NCBI GenBank assembly: GCA_018267315.1 | Contig: JAFDYS010000023.1 | Coordinates: forward strand, 106,344 to 166,573 | Direction of reading: 5' to 3' | Source: Bacteroidota bacterium | GTDB lineage: Bacteria; Bacteroidota; Bacteroidia; Chitinophagales; UBA10324 | Length of the DNA stretch: 60,230 nt | In this document: positions 18,704 to 26,798 of the stretch, in pieces | How positions within the stretch are numbered: position 1 is the first letter of the stretch | How the letters are laid out: each line of letters starts with the position of its first letter | Translations under genes and position numbers: made by a program | Notes under the pieces: generated by a model | The model's input: the letters and a program-made list of their open reading frames with translations, nothing else | Databases searched by the model: none | Told to the model about the DNA's origin: nothing

Positions 18704-18827
18704 GAAACGCTATTTCTCTTATGATGTGGAAAGCAAGATAGAACTATTCGAAACACCTCTTCTCTCATCCACCATTAACCGGCTTCACCTTCTAAAATCT
18801 CTTTACTTTCAACGCGAAGAAATATTC

Positions 18828-20669
18828 TTGAAATTGTTATCAAATCTGAAAGTCACAGTTGTCCTGCTTGTTTTCTTTTCTATGGAGAGAACGGGGCATG
18901 CGCAAGCGACCTATTGGTGGAACGATGCCGTGTTCTATGAAGCTTTTGTGAGAAGTTATTATGACACCAATGGCGATGGCATCGGTGATCTTAATGGACT
19001 GACTCAAAAGCTCGATTACCTCTCCGATCTTGGTGTGAATGCCATCTGGCTCATGCCGGTTTGCTCTTCGCCGAGTTATCACGGGTATGATGTCACGAAT
19101 TACAAAGCAGTGGAGAGCGACTACGGAACAAAACAGGATTTCATCAACTTCACTGACTCAGCACATAAAAGAGGAATCAAAGTGATTTTTGATTTTGTGA
19201 TGAATCATTCTTCGAGTGATCATCCCTGGTTCCAGCAATCGAAAGCGAATGATCCGTTCTACCGTGATTTCTACCGCTGGTCGCCAACCGATCCCGGCAC
19301 CATCGGGCCGTGGGGGCAGGATGTGTGGCATCAATACAACAGCAACAATTATTACTACGGAATTTTCTGGAGCGGCATGCCCGATCTGAATTATGAAACT
19401 CAGGCCGTGAAAGACAGCATGTTTTCCATAGCGCAATTCTGGCTCGACAGCATGCACGTGGATGGCTTCCGGCTGGATGCCGCCTCTTATATTTTCGAAG
19501 ACGGAAATCGCCTGTTGAATGCCCCTGCAACCATTCAGTTCTGGCAAGACTTCCGTTCGTATTACAAAAGCATAAACGATAGCTCGATGGCCGTTGGTGA
19601 AGTATGGCAGACCACTGATTCCATTCTGCCGTATATGGAAGGAGGTGACAAGCTCGATTTCTGTTTTGAGTTCGACCTTGCCGCCGAGATCCTCAATGCA
19701 CTGAATACAGCCAATACCGCCACACTCAAGAGCAAAGTGCTGTACGACTACAACAACTACCCGTATTTGCAATTCGGAACCTTCCTTACCAATCACGATC
19801 AGAACCGGGTGTTCGATGTATTGGGAGGAAGCATTCCCAAACTGAAAGCGGCAGCAGCCATATATCTCACCCTCCCCGGGATTCCATTTATTTATTATGG
19901 AGAAGAAATCGGGATGAGCGGCACGGGTGATGATCCGAGCAAGCGGCGGCCCATGCAGTGGACGAATGGTTTGCATGCAGGATTCTCCACCGTGAATCCG
20001 TGGGAATCGATCAATTCGAATTACACCACCTACAATGTGGCGACTGAAGAAGCGGACAGTAACTCGCTGCTCAATTGGTACAAGAAGCTTATTGGCATCC
20101 GGCACAACGAAGCGGCGTTGCGTCGGGGAAATTATTTTGCTGCGACCGGTGCGCCTAGTCCGATCTACTCTTTTGTGCGCACTTATGAAAGCGACACGGT
20201 TCTGGTGATCGTGAATACCAGCGGACAGATTTATGCTGACTTCACAGTGAATGTAAGCAGCACAGGCATGCAACCGGGCTACAAAGTTTTTACTGATCTG
20301 GTGAACGGCGGATGGTTTCTCGGTGACCTTGATGCAACATACAACCTGGGCAATTTTGATCTGGCTCCATATGGTGCATTGATTTACCGGGTAGAGAGTT
20401 CAACGGGAGTAGACGATCCTGCTTATGGCCATGGCGCAACTATTTTCCCGAATCCGGCAACTGATAAAATCACCGTGCCATTGAATTCGGTTTCTCCGGT
20501 TCAGGTTTCTGTCACCGATGAACATGGAAAAATGATGAAGACGGAAAGGATCAGCCCAAAGGGAAATGCGATCAGTCTTAACGTGAGTGATCTCCCGATT
20601 GGAATGTACCTGCTCACCATTGAAGGTGATTTCTCAAGGAGGCAATATAAATTCATCGTGGAGAGATGA
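18828..20669 (+). CDS. Secreted GH13 alpha-amylase with T9SS sorting domain
   Basis: A 613-residue enzyme that hydrolyses alpha-1,4-glucans. All four GH13 regions are seen: DFVMNHSS, GFRLDAAS (nucleophile Asp), VGEVW (acid/base Glu) and FLTNHDQNR (stabilising Asp). YYDTNGDGIGDLNGLTQKLDYLSDLGVNAIWLMP is diagnostic in overall form. The C-terminus is a T9SS domain (FPNPATDK...VTDEHGKMM...IGMYLLTI). A TTG start is chosen because it gives a good signal peptide (LKLLSNLKVTVVLLVFF...HAQ). An ATG at 18702 would run into the divergent MBL gene's start and put 42 residues before the signal peptide. Confidence 0.9.
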   Translation: MKLLSNLKVTVVLLVFFSMERTGHAQATYWWNDAVFYEAFVRSYYDTNGDGIGDLNGLTQKLDYLSDLGVNAIWLMPVCSSPSYHGYDVTNYKAVESDYGTKQDFINFTDSAHKRGIKVIFDFVMNHSSSDHPWFQQSKANDPFYRDFYRWSPTDPGTIGPWGQDVWHQYNSNNYYYGIFWSGMPDLNYETQAVKDSMFSIAQFWLDSMHVDGFRLDAASYIFEDGNRLLNAPATIQFWQDFRSYYKSINDSSMAVGEVWQTTDSILPYMEGGDKLDFCFEFDLAAEILNALNTANTATLKSKVLYDYNNYPYLQFGTFLTNHDQNRVFDVLGGSIPKLKAAAAIYLTLPGIPFIYYGEEIGMSGTGDDPSKRRPMQWTNGLHAGFSTVNPWESINSNYTTYNVATEEADSNSLLNWYKKLIGIRHNEAALRRGNYFAATGAPSPIYSFVRTYESDTVLVIVNTSGQIYADFTVNVSSTGMQPGYKVFTDLVNGGWFLGDLDATYNLGNFDLAPYGALIYRVESSTGVDDPAYGHGATIFPNPATDKITVPLNSVSPVQVSVTDEHGKMMKTERISPKGNAISLNVSDLPIGMYLLTIEGDFSRRQYKFIVER

Positions 20670-20715
20670 AAGTGTGCAGGCACCTGATTAAAAGACATCT
20701 CACCCAAAACCTTCA

Positions 20716-20723
20716 TAGCTTTG
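20716..20723 (+). promoter_or_regulatory. Candidate -7 box TAGCTTTG for the metal-uptake genes
   Basis: TAnnTTTG match only 4 bases before the ATG of the 109-aa gene, suggesting a nearly leaderless transcript if used. No -33 TTTG at the usual distance. Confidence 0.4.
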
Positions 20724-20727
20724 CATC

Positions 20728-21057
20728 ATGATTCCGGTGCCGGACCTTTTTAAACGTCTTTACATCCTGCTGCTTGCAGTGGTGTTCTTCGTTGAAACCA
20801 CGCCGGATGATTTATGGCATTCACTCGCGCATCACCAGGATACGCGCGAGCTGGCTTCCACCGAAACCGTTCTCAGCGTTCATCACATTCATTGTGATTG
20901 TCTGCAAAACACACTTCCCGTCTTTCATTTCCAGAATTCGATATTCATCAGCAGCGGACAAACGACAACTTCAGAGATCATCATTGAATCGGTACAGAGT
21001 GAAAGCTATTCCGTTTCCGTTGCTCCTTCCGGCCGGGCTCCTCCTTCGCTGACGTAA
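20728..21057 (+). CDS. Small membrane-anchored His/Cys protein beside metal-uptake genes
   Basis: A 109-residue protein with a hydrophobic N-terminal segment (LYILLLAVVFFVE), a HHIHCDC cluster at about 52-58 and an RAPPSLT end. Small Bacteroidota proteins with His/Cys clusters and a final R(G/A)PP motif are often found beside metal transporters, which fits the porin, binding protein and permease downstream. A periplasmic metal-sensing or chaperone role is inferred only; no domain name is recognised. About 70 bases separate it from the porin gene. Confidence 0.6.
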   Translation: MIPVPDLFKRLYILLLAVVFFVETTPDDLWHSLAHHQDTRELASTETVLSVHHIHCDCLQNTLPVFHFQNSIFISSGQTTTSEIIIESVQSESYSVSVAPSGRAPPSLT

Positions 21058-21128
21058 TTCCTGCCGAAAAACGGCTATGCCATCCGCACACATGCGGCAT
21101 GGATTTCATTACGTCAAAAAAAATATTC

Positions 21129-22289
21129 ATGAATGCAATTTCTAAAACCAAATACCTGTGCGCGCTGTTGCCGGTGATGGCCTGCTTTGGATTTGCCTCA
21201 GCGCAGGTGACAACTGATACCACGGCTGCTGATTCCGCTTTGCTTAAGCAAGTGGAGCAGGAGTTGGCCGCTACCCAATCTTCGCAACAATCCGCCACTA
21301 CTACGCGCAGCGGACTTTCATTCAATCCGGATATCGGGGTGATCGGCGATTTTCAGGGATCATACATCAGTGAGGGCGAGCGCAACTTTGATGCTTACCT
21401 CAATGAGACCGAACTTTCTTTGCAAGCCGTAGTGGATCCATATGCCCGCGCCGATTTTTTTCTTTCATTCAGCAGGGATCCCGTTACACATGAATACGGT
21501 GTAGAAGTGGAAGAGGGTTACCTCACCACGCTGTCACTGCCGGCACGCCTGCAACTGAAGGTGGGTAAGTTCAAAGAAGCCCTCGGGAGAATAAACACCA
21601 TGCATCCGCATGCGCTGCCTTTCATAGACATGCCCAATGCTTTCGTCAACTTCTTTGGTTATGAAGGATTGAATGATGAGGGCGTTTCGCTGAGCTGGCT
21701 TGTTCCAAACAAAGCATTTTACCAGGATCTTACTTTCCAGGTGACATCAGGTTTTTCTGAATCGCCTTCATTTGAACGAAGTGACAAGAACCGTTTTGTC
21801 TACCTCGGCCATTTGAAAAACTTCTGGGACTTGTCAGATAATTCAACGCTGGAGCTTGGGCTCACGGGCATCAGCGGTGAAAATGATTCAACAGCCATCA
21901 CCAATATCGCAGCGGCTGATCTTACGTTCAAGTGGAAACCCGTTCAGCTCAACACCTATCATTCACTCACCTGGCAGAGTGAATTTTTCTTCAGCAACCG
22001 CAAACTGCCTGAGCAAAATCATGTCAATTCCTTTGGGCTGTATTCTTTTTTGCAGTACCAGATTGCAAAGCGTTGGTTTCTCACCGGCAGATTTGATTAC
22101 AGTGAAATGCCTTACGACAATTCCATTACTGAAACAGCATTTTCACTTACTGCAGGATGGTATGCCACCGAATTTCAGAAGATTGAATTGGAAGGAAAGA
22201 CGACAGATCCCTCAACAGGAGATCGTTTTTATGAAGCATGGCTTCGGTGGATTTTCGTAATCGGTGCGCACGGCGCACATCAGTATTGA
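21129..22289 (+). CDS. Outer-membrane beta-barrel porin-like protein near metal ABC genes
   Basis: A 386-residue protein with a signal peptide (YLCALLPVMACFGFASAQ), a short coiled-coil-like stretch (LLKQVEQELAATQSSQQS) and then alternating beta-strand sequence (GVIGDFQGSYISEGERNFDAYLNETELSL... RADFFLSFSRDP, GWYATEFQKIELEGK) ending in aromatic-rich barrel strands. It resembles porins that precede znuA-type genes in Bacteroidota, probably letting metal ions or chelates cross the outer membrane. The start gives the signal peptide; an upstream ATG adds 10 residues. Confidence 0.75.
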   Translation: MNAISKTKYLCALLPVMACFGFASAQVTTDTTAADSALLKQVEQELAATQSSQQSATTTRSGLSFNPDIGVIGDFQGSYISEGERNFDAYLNETELSLQAVVDPYARADFFLSFSRDPVTHEYGVEVEEGYLTTLSLPARLQLKVGKFKEALGRINTMHPHALPFIDMPNAFVNFFGYEGLNDEGVSLSWLVPNKAFYQDLTFQVTSGFSESPSFERSDKNRFVYLGHLKNFWDLSDNSTLELGLTGISGENDSTAITNIAAADLTFKWKPVQLNTYHSLTWQSEFFFSNRKLPEQNHVNSFGLYSFLQYQIAKRWFLTGRFDYSEMPYDNSITETAFSLTAGWYATEFQKIELEGKTTDPSTGDRFYEAWLRWIFVIGAHGAHQY

Positions 22290-22340
22290 GACGTAAGACG
22301 TATGACTCGCGGACGTATGACTTGTGGACGAATGACATGG
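22290..22340. repeat. Heptamer-phased gac repeats
   Basis: Seven imperfect units beginning gac, most seven bases apart (gacgtaa, gacgtat, gactcgc, then gacgtat, gacttgt, gacgaat, gacatgg). The reverse complement of related words (gacttgtg, gacttat, gactcgt) lies at 23518-23540, on the other side of the metal-binding-protein gene. Confidence 0.6.
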
Positions 22341-22456
22341 ATGTTTTCAGCTCAGCAGGAGCGTCATTATGGTAGATAGAAAAATGATTCACAAAGCCCC
22401 GTAGCGGCGGCACATGAATAAAAGCAATTTCAAAAACATAAAATGAAAATCGAAAA

Positions 22457-23362
22457 ATGAAATCATCGAAAAAATTTATTGCCATCATTCTTTTGCTGAT
22501 CTCGGCACAAAGTTTTGCTGCAACCATTAAGGTAGTCACCACACTCACCGATCTGAAGAGTATTGCCGAGCTGATCGGTGGCGATAAGGTGAGCGTGACT
22601 TCCATCGCCACCGGTTATCAGAATCCGCACTTCGTAGACCCGAAACCGAGCTACATCATGAACCTCTCAAGCGCTAATCTCTTTGTAACCGTCGGGCTTG
22701 ACCTTGAAACCGGCTGGTCGCCGCAATTGCTCACCAGTTCGCGCAATCCCAAAATTCAAAAAGGTGCGGCCGGATATGTTGATGCTTCGGAGAACATTCC
22801 GCTATTACAGGTACCCAGTTCAGCTAATCGCGGTGAAGGTGACATTCACATCTATGGCAATCCGCATTACTGGCTCGATCCGCTCAACGGGAAAATCATT
22901 GCAAGGAATATTGCGAACGGACTGGAGCGCGTGGATCCTGCCAATAAAAGTTACTATGAGGCCAACCTGAAAGCATTCAATGACAAGATTGACGCGAAGA
23001 TGAAAGAGTGGGCGGCGAAGATGGCGCCATTCAAAGGATCGCCCATCATCGCTTACCACAATGAGTGGGTGTATTTCGAAACGCGGTTCGGGTTGCACAT
23101 CGTGGATTTCATGGAACCGAAGCCGGGCATTCCGCCCACACCTTCGCAGCTTGTTAAGGTGATTGATGAAGTGAAGTCAAACAAGATCAAAGTGATTATC
23201 TCATCACCGTATTTTACCACTTCCTCAAGTGATGTAGTGGCGAAACAAACCGGCGTGAAGGTGCTTACACTTGCCACTTCTGTAAGTGCATTTGATTCCA
23301 TCAAAAACTACTTTGATCTTTTTGATTACGATATTGCGCAGTTGACAGCCGTCTTAAAATGA
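22457..23362 (+). CDS. Metal (zinc/manganese-type) ABC transporter substrate-binding protein
   Basis: A 301-residue periplasmic protein of the cluster A-I (ZnuA/TroA) family. The signal peptide ends near SFAA. Likely metal ligands are His58 in NPHFVDPKPS, the His in GNPHYWLDP and the His in AYHNEWVYF; an Asp near PYF is expected. There is no long His-rich loop, so Zn versus Mn is undecided. The permease gene follows after a repeat-filled gap of 190 bases. No ABC ATPase gene lies anywhere in the window. Confidence 0.9.
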   Translation: MKSSKKFIAIILLLISAQSFAATIKVVTTLTDLKSIAELIGGDKVSVTSIATGYQNPHFVDPKPSYIMNLSSANLFVTVGLDLETGWSPQLLTSSRNPKIQKGAAGYVDASENIPLLQVPSSANRGEGDIHIYGNPHYWLDPLNGKIIARNIANGLERVDPANKSYYEANLKAFNDKIDAKMKEWAAKMAPFKGSPIIAYHNEWVYFETRFGLHIVDFMEPKPGIPPTPSQLVKVIDEVKSNKIKVIISSPYFTTSSSDVVAKQTGVKVLTLATSVSAFDSIKNYFDLFDYDIAQLTAVLK

Positions 23363-23376
23363 AGACTTAAAAAAAT

Positions 23377-23513
23377 CACCAATGATCAATTCACTAAATA
23401 ATTTTCAAAGTGGAAATTTTCCAATGCAAGCAATGCCGATTGCTTCTTTCAAAATTCAAATTTCATTTTCTTTTTATTGAAAGTTGGTCATTGGTCATTG
23501 GTCATTCGTAACT
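23377..23513. repeat. Imperfect long inverted-repeat element with three ttggtca units
   Basis: The left part (caccaatgatcaattcac) is partly complementary to the right end, which holds three perfect tandem ttggtca units at 23484-23504. A related left arm (27 of 30 bases) occurs at 37429-37458 with a similar attggt-rich right arm. This fits a dispersed intergenic repeat family. Confidence 0.65.
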
Positions 23514-23554
23514 GAACCACGAGTCATAAGTCCACAAGTCAAAAACTACCTGCT

Positions 23555-24376
23555 ATGTTTCAAATGTTCACCCTGCCCTTCATGCTGCAGGCCTTCATCA
23601 TTGCGGTGATCACCGGTACCTTGCTCGCTTACCTCGGCGTTCATGTGGTAGGTAGAGGAATTGTATTTGTGGATCTCGCGCTCGGGCAAATTTCTTCCCT
23701 TGGTGTGGCATTCGCGGCCTTCATCGGCACGGGACTCACCACCATCCCGCTGGCATTTACGCTCGTCGGTGCCCTGCTCATGTCATTTATCAGCATCCGC
23801 GACAAGCGGCTTAAGCAAGAAGCCATCATCGGTATTTTCTATGCCTTTGCTTCAGCATTAACGGTACTTGTGATTTCGAAAACACCTCACGGCGATTCCG
23901 ACATTCAGGAAGTGTTGTTCGGAAGCATTCTCTCGGTGACTTCGGAACAGATCCTGGAAGTAGGAATCATTTTCGGTGTACTGGCTTTGATGCATCTGAT
24001 CTTTTACAAAAAGTTTTTTTCACTCACAGAGTCTTTTGAAAACGACGGCAACAATCTCACCGGATTTAACCTTTGGAATTTTCTTTTCTACATCTCCATC
24101 GGGCTGGCGATTGTATTTGCAGTGAAGCTGGATGGAGTTATTCCCGTTTTCTCCTATCTCATCATTCCGTCCGTTTCTGCCATCATGCTTGTGAAAAAGA
24201 ATTTGTCGGTTGTCATTTTTGCTATTGTAATCAGCCTGGTGGGAAATTTTTTAGGTCTCAATCTTTCCTTTCACTTTGATTTTCCTGCCGGTTCTTCGAT
24301 CGTGGCGGTGCTGGGAATGATTTTCATTCTCGCTTCACTTTATAAAATTATAACGGGCAGAAAATCCACGGCATGA
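23555..24376 (+). CDS. Metal ABC transporter permease (ABC-3 family)
   Basis: A 273-residue, multi-helix membrane protein of the ZnuB/MntB/TroC type. It forms the channel through which metal delivered by the binding protein enters the cytoplasm. Typical traits are GIVFVDLALGQISSLGVAFA near the N-terminus and KLDGVIPVFSYLIIPSVSAIML near the C-terminus. Upstream sits a repeat element rather than an ATPase gene, so the ATPase must be encoded elsewhere. Confidence 0.9.
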   Translation: MFQMFTLPFMLQAFIIAVITGTLLAYLGVHVVGRGIVFVDLALGQISSLGVAFAAFIGTGLTTIPLAFTLVGALLMSFISIRDKRLKQEAIIGIFYAFASALTVLVISKTPHGDSDIQEVLFGSILSVTSEQILEVGIIFGVLALMHLIFYKKFFSLTESFENDGNNLTGFNLWNFLFYISIGLAIVFAVKLDGVIPVFSYLIIPSVSAIMLVKKNLSVVIFAIVISLVGNFLGLNLSFHFDFPAGSSIVAVLGMIFILASLYKIITGRKSTA

Positions 24377-24419
24377 AGGCAGCGTGATTGACGACCCTCC
24401 TTCAGGGATTGTTGACGAT

Positions 24420-24427
24420 TATCTTTG
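24420..24427 (+). promoter_or_regulatory. Candidate -7 box TATCTTTG for the FAH-family gene
   Basis: TAnnTTTG match 34-41 bases upstream of the FAH-family ATG; no -33 TTG at the ideal distance. Confidence 0.4.
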
Positions 24428-24460
24428 CATCCCCGTATTCACTATTGACCATTCACCCCA

Positions 24461-25483
24461 ATGAAACTCATTTCCTATTTCAATCCCACCGATGAGCAGG
24501 ATCACCTGGCCATTCTGCACGACAACAGGATTTACAACATGCATGAACTCGACTGGCGGCTGCCGGGCAACATGCAGCTTTTTCTCTACGCGTGGGATGA
24601 CGTGATCGAAACAGCCCTCGAGTTCAACCGGCTGATTATGGAAGGTAGCGTAAAGCACGTTCGACCCAAACCACTCGAAGAAGTGCAACTGATGGCGCCG
24701 GTACCGCAACCCACATCCTGCAGGGACGGATATGCGTTCCGCCAACATGTGGAAGCAGCCAGAAGAAACCGCAAAGTCGAAATGATCCCCGAGTTTGATC
24801 AATACCCGGTTTTCTATTTCACCAATCATAATTCGATTCAGGGTCCCGGCAATGTGGTGTGCATGCCCGATCATTTTCAGAAACTCGATTTTGAACTGGA
24901 AGCGGCGGTTGTGATCTGCCGAAGCGGAAGAAACATTGCCGCTGAAGTGGCCGATACCTACATCGGGGGGTATATGATCATGAATGACATGAGCGCGCGC
25001 GTGTTGCAGATGGAAGAGATGAAACTGAATCTCGGTCCGGCAAAGGGGAAAGACTTTTCAACCGTGATCGGCCCGATGCTGGTGACAGCAGATGAATTGG
25101 AGCCATTCAATATTCCAAGCAAAGAAGGACACACGGGTAACGCCTACAATCTTGAAATGAAATGTTGGGTGAACGGCAAGCAGGTTTCGCAGGGTAACAT
25201 GGGCGATATGGACTGGACGTTTGCAGAGATCATCGAGCGTGCATCGTATGGTGTGAATCTGAATCCCGGTGATGTGATCGGAAGCGGCACCGTGGGCACG
25301 GGATGTTTTCTGGAACTGAACGGTACCGGAAAACTCAACGATCCGAATTATGAAGAGCAGTGGTTACAGGATGGTGATGTGGTGGAAATGGAAATCACCG
25401 GACTCGGTAAGCTCAGCAATACCATTGTGAGAGATGAAAGCGATTTCTCACTTCTGGAATTAAAGAAAAACATTAATCCTTAG
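24461..25483 (+). CDS. Fumarylacetoacetate hydrolase family protein
   Basis: A 340-residue enzyme of the FAH superfamily, which cleaves or hydrolyses beta-diketones and related acids in aromatic or sugar-acid breakdown. Family traits are PEFDQYPVFYFTNHNSIQGPG, a metal-site ELEAAVVICRSGRN (Glu), then GYMIMNDMSARVLQ, KGKDFSTVIGPMLV and GDVIGSGTVGTGCFLE. Its stop codon is followed, after one base, by a palindrome that begins the GxxExxY cassette, which separates it from enoyl-CoA hydratase. The substrate is not predictable. Confidence 0.9.
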   Translation: MKLISYFNPTDEQDHLAILHDNRIYNMHELDWRLPGNMQLFLYAWDDVIETALEFNRLIMEGSVKHVRPKPLEEVQLMAPVPQPTSCRDGYAFRQHVEAARRNRKVEMIPEFDQYPVFYFTNHNSIQGPGNVVCMPDHFQKLDFELEAAVVICRSGRNIAAEVADTYIGGYMIMNDMSARVLQMEEMKLNLGPAKGKDFSTVIGPMLVTADELEPFNIPSKEGHTGNAYNLEMKCWVNGKQVSQGNMGDMDWTFAEIIERASYGVNLNPGDVIGSGTVGTGCFLELNGTGKLNDPNYEEQWLQDGDVVEMEITGLGKLSNTIVRDESDFSLLELKKNINP

Positions 25484-25484
25484 C

Positions 25485-25547
25485 GACCTTTGCGCCTTTG
25501 CGTGAGAAATATTTCACGCAAAGGCGCAGAGACCGCAAAGAAAAATT
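25485..25547. repeat. Left palindrome flanking the GxxExxY gene
   Basis: An 18-bp stem with one mismatch (ctttgcgcctttgcgtga / tcacgcaaaggcgcagag) around an 8-base loop, with weaker outer arms. It begins one base after the FAH stop and ends just before the GxxExxY ATG. It is also a direct copy of the palindrome at 25931-26000. Confidence 0.9.
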
Positions 25548-25554
25548 TAAGTGC

Positions 25555-25932
25555 ATGACAGAGAATGAACTCGCCGCCATTCTTGTGGATCTCTTTTTAA
25601 AGATTCATCGCAGATTAGGACCGGGTTTACTCGAATCAGTCTACGAAAAAGTAATTTGCTATGAATTGACGAAACTTGACATTCCTTTCAAGTGTCAACA
25701 GGGAATAAAAGTGATTTACGAAGGTGTGGAAATGGATTTGGGATTTCGCGCAGATCTCATCGTTGACAACAAAGTGATCGTTGAAATCAAATCAATAGAG
25801 GCCATTGCTCCGGTGCATCAGAAAGTGGTTCTCACCTACCTCAAACTTTCAGGACTGAAACTTGGATTACTTGTCAATTTCAATGTTGAGTTAATAAAAA
25901 ACGGAATCCAGAGAATTGTGAACAACTTATGA
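25555..25932 (+). CDS. GxxExxY family protein (PD-(D/E)XK nuclease-like)
   Basis: A 125-residue protein of the GxxExxY family, matching its usual length. The name-giving motif is GLLESVY at 24-30. A PD-(D/E)XK-type core is visible: Asp67 in GFRADLIV, then Glu77 and Lys79 in VIVEIKS, and Gln89 in HQKVVL. This suggests a nuclease fold, but activity is not proven for the family. The ATG is chosen; upstream frame is only read-through of the palindrome. The gene fits exactly between two near-identical palindromes and splits two catabolic-type genes, which looks like an inserted mobile cassette. Confidence 0.85.
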   Translation: MTENELAAILVDLFLKIHRRLGPGLLESVYEKVICYELTKLDIPFKCQQGIKVIYEGVEMDLGFRADLIVDNKVIVEIKSIEAIAPVHQKVVLTYLKLSGLKLGLLVNFNVELIKNGIQRIVNNL

Positions 25933-26000
25933 CCTTTGCGAGCTTTGCGCCTTTGCGTGAAAAGATTGCACGCAAAGGCGCAAAGGACGCAAAGAAAAAA
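25931..26000. repeat. Right palindrome flanking the GxxExxY gene
   Basis: A perfect 17-bp stem (25943-25959 with 25969-25985, loop 9 bases), extendable to 26 bp with two mismatches. It overlaps the GxxExxY stop codon and ends 8 bases before the enoyl-CoA hydratase ATG. It copies the palindrome at 25485-25547. Confidence 0.92.
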
Positions 26001-26008
26001 TACAGATT

Positions 26009-26788
26009 ATGTTCGAAGCGCTACTTCTCGAAAAACAAAACGGCAAAGCCGTCATCAAACTCAACCGGCCGGAAGTGTACAATGCTTTCAATGAAGCAAT
26101 GAAAAAAGAATTGCAGGAAGCGCTGAAAGATGTGGAGAGAGACAAAGCCGTTCGGGTTGTCATCATCACCGGTGAAGGAAAAGCTTTTTGCAGTGGACAG
26201 GATTTGAAAGATGCGATGAACATGCCGAACCGCAGTTTCAAGCAATCGCTCGACACGGGATACAATCCCATCATCCGCGCCATGCGCAACATGCCCAAGC
26301 CCATCATCTGCCGGTTGAATGGCGTGGCTGCCGGCGCCGGTTGCTCGGTGGCACTGGCCTGCGATTTGATCATTGCTGCTGAGGAAGCATCCATGACGGA
26401 GATCTTCATCAACATCGGATTAGTGCTTGATTCCGGAAGCTCGTATTTCCTGCCGCGGCTGGTCGGTTCCGCGAATGCGTTTGAGCTGGCCACTACGGGA
26501 AGAAAATTTTCTGCGAAAGAAGCGTTTGACATGGGGATCGTGAATCACGTGGTTCCGCTGAGCGGACTGGATGCCGCCGTGGATGACATGGCCAAGTTCT
26601 ACGCCAATGCGCCTACCAAAGCAATCGGGTTGATGAAGAAGATGCTGAACAAGTCTTTCCATTCCGATCTCGATACCATGCTCGACTACGAAGCATATTG
26701 CCAGGAAATTGCGGGCGCAACCGCCGATCATAAAGAAGGGGTGACTGCGTTTATGGAGAAGAGAAAGCCGGCTTTTAAGGGGGAATAG
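26009..26788 (+). CDS. Enoyl-CoA hydratase/isomerase family protein
   Basis: A 259-residue crotonase-fold enzyme. Oxyanion-hole segments are seen in KAFCSGQDLKDA and NGVAAGAGCSVALACDLIIA. The sequence resembles PaaG-type ring-epoxy isomerases (LDSGSSYFLPRLVG...) more than FadB-type hydratases, so a role in phenylacetate-like or fatty-acid breakdown is possible; the exact substrate is unknown. The gene begins 8 bases after the right GxxExxY palindrome, which may affect its expression. Confidence 0.88.
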   Translation: MFEALLLEKQNGKAVIKLNRPEVYNAFNEAMKKELQEALKDVERDKAVRVVIITGEGKAFCSGQDLKDAMNMPNRSFKQSLDTGYNPIIRAMRNMPKPIICRLNGVAAGAGCSVALACDLIIAAEEASMTEIFINIGLVLDSGSSYFLPRLVGSANAFELATTGRKFSAKEAFDMGIVNHVVPLSGLDAAVDDMAKFYANAPTKAIGLMKKMLNKSFHSDLDTMLDYEAYCQEIAGATADHKEGVTAFMEKRKPAFKGE

Positions 26789-26798
26789 TGAATTGTCA

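Noticed and set aside
19158..20273. Long open frame of 371 codons on the minus strand
   Set aside because: It is antisense to the GH13 amylase, whose catalytic motifs are all in the other frame; the minus-strand protein has no motif and a skewed composition.
22290..23513. Short tandem repeats as a possible CRISPR array
   Set aside because: Units are 7 bases with no spacers and no cas genes nearby.
25498..25554. N-terminal extension of the GxxExxY protein
   Set aside because: The extra 19 residues are a translation of the flanking palindrome; the family length of about 125 residues fits the downstream ATG.
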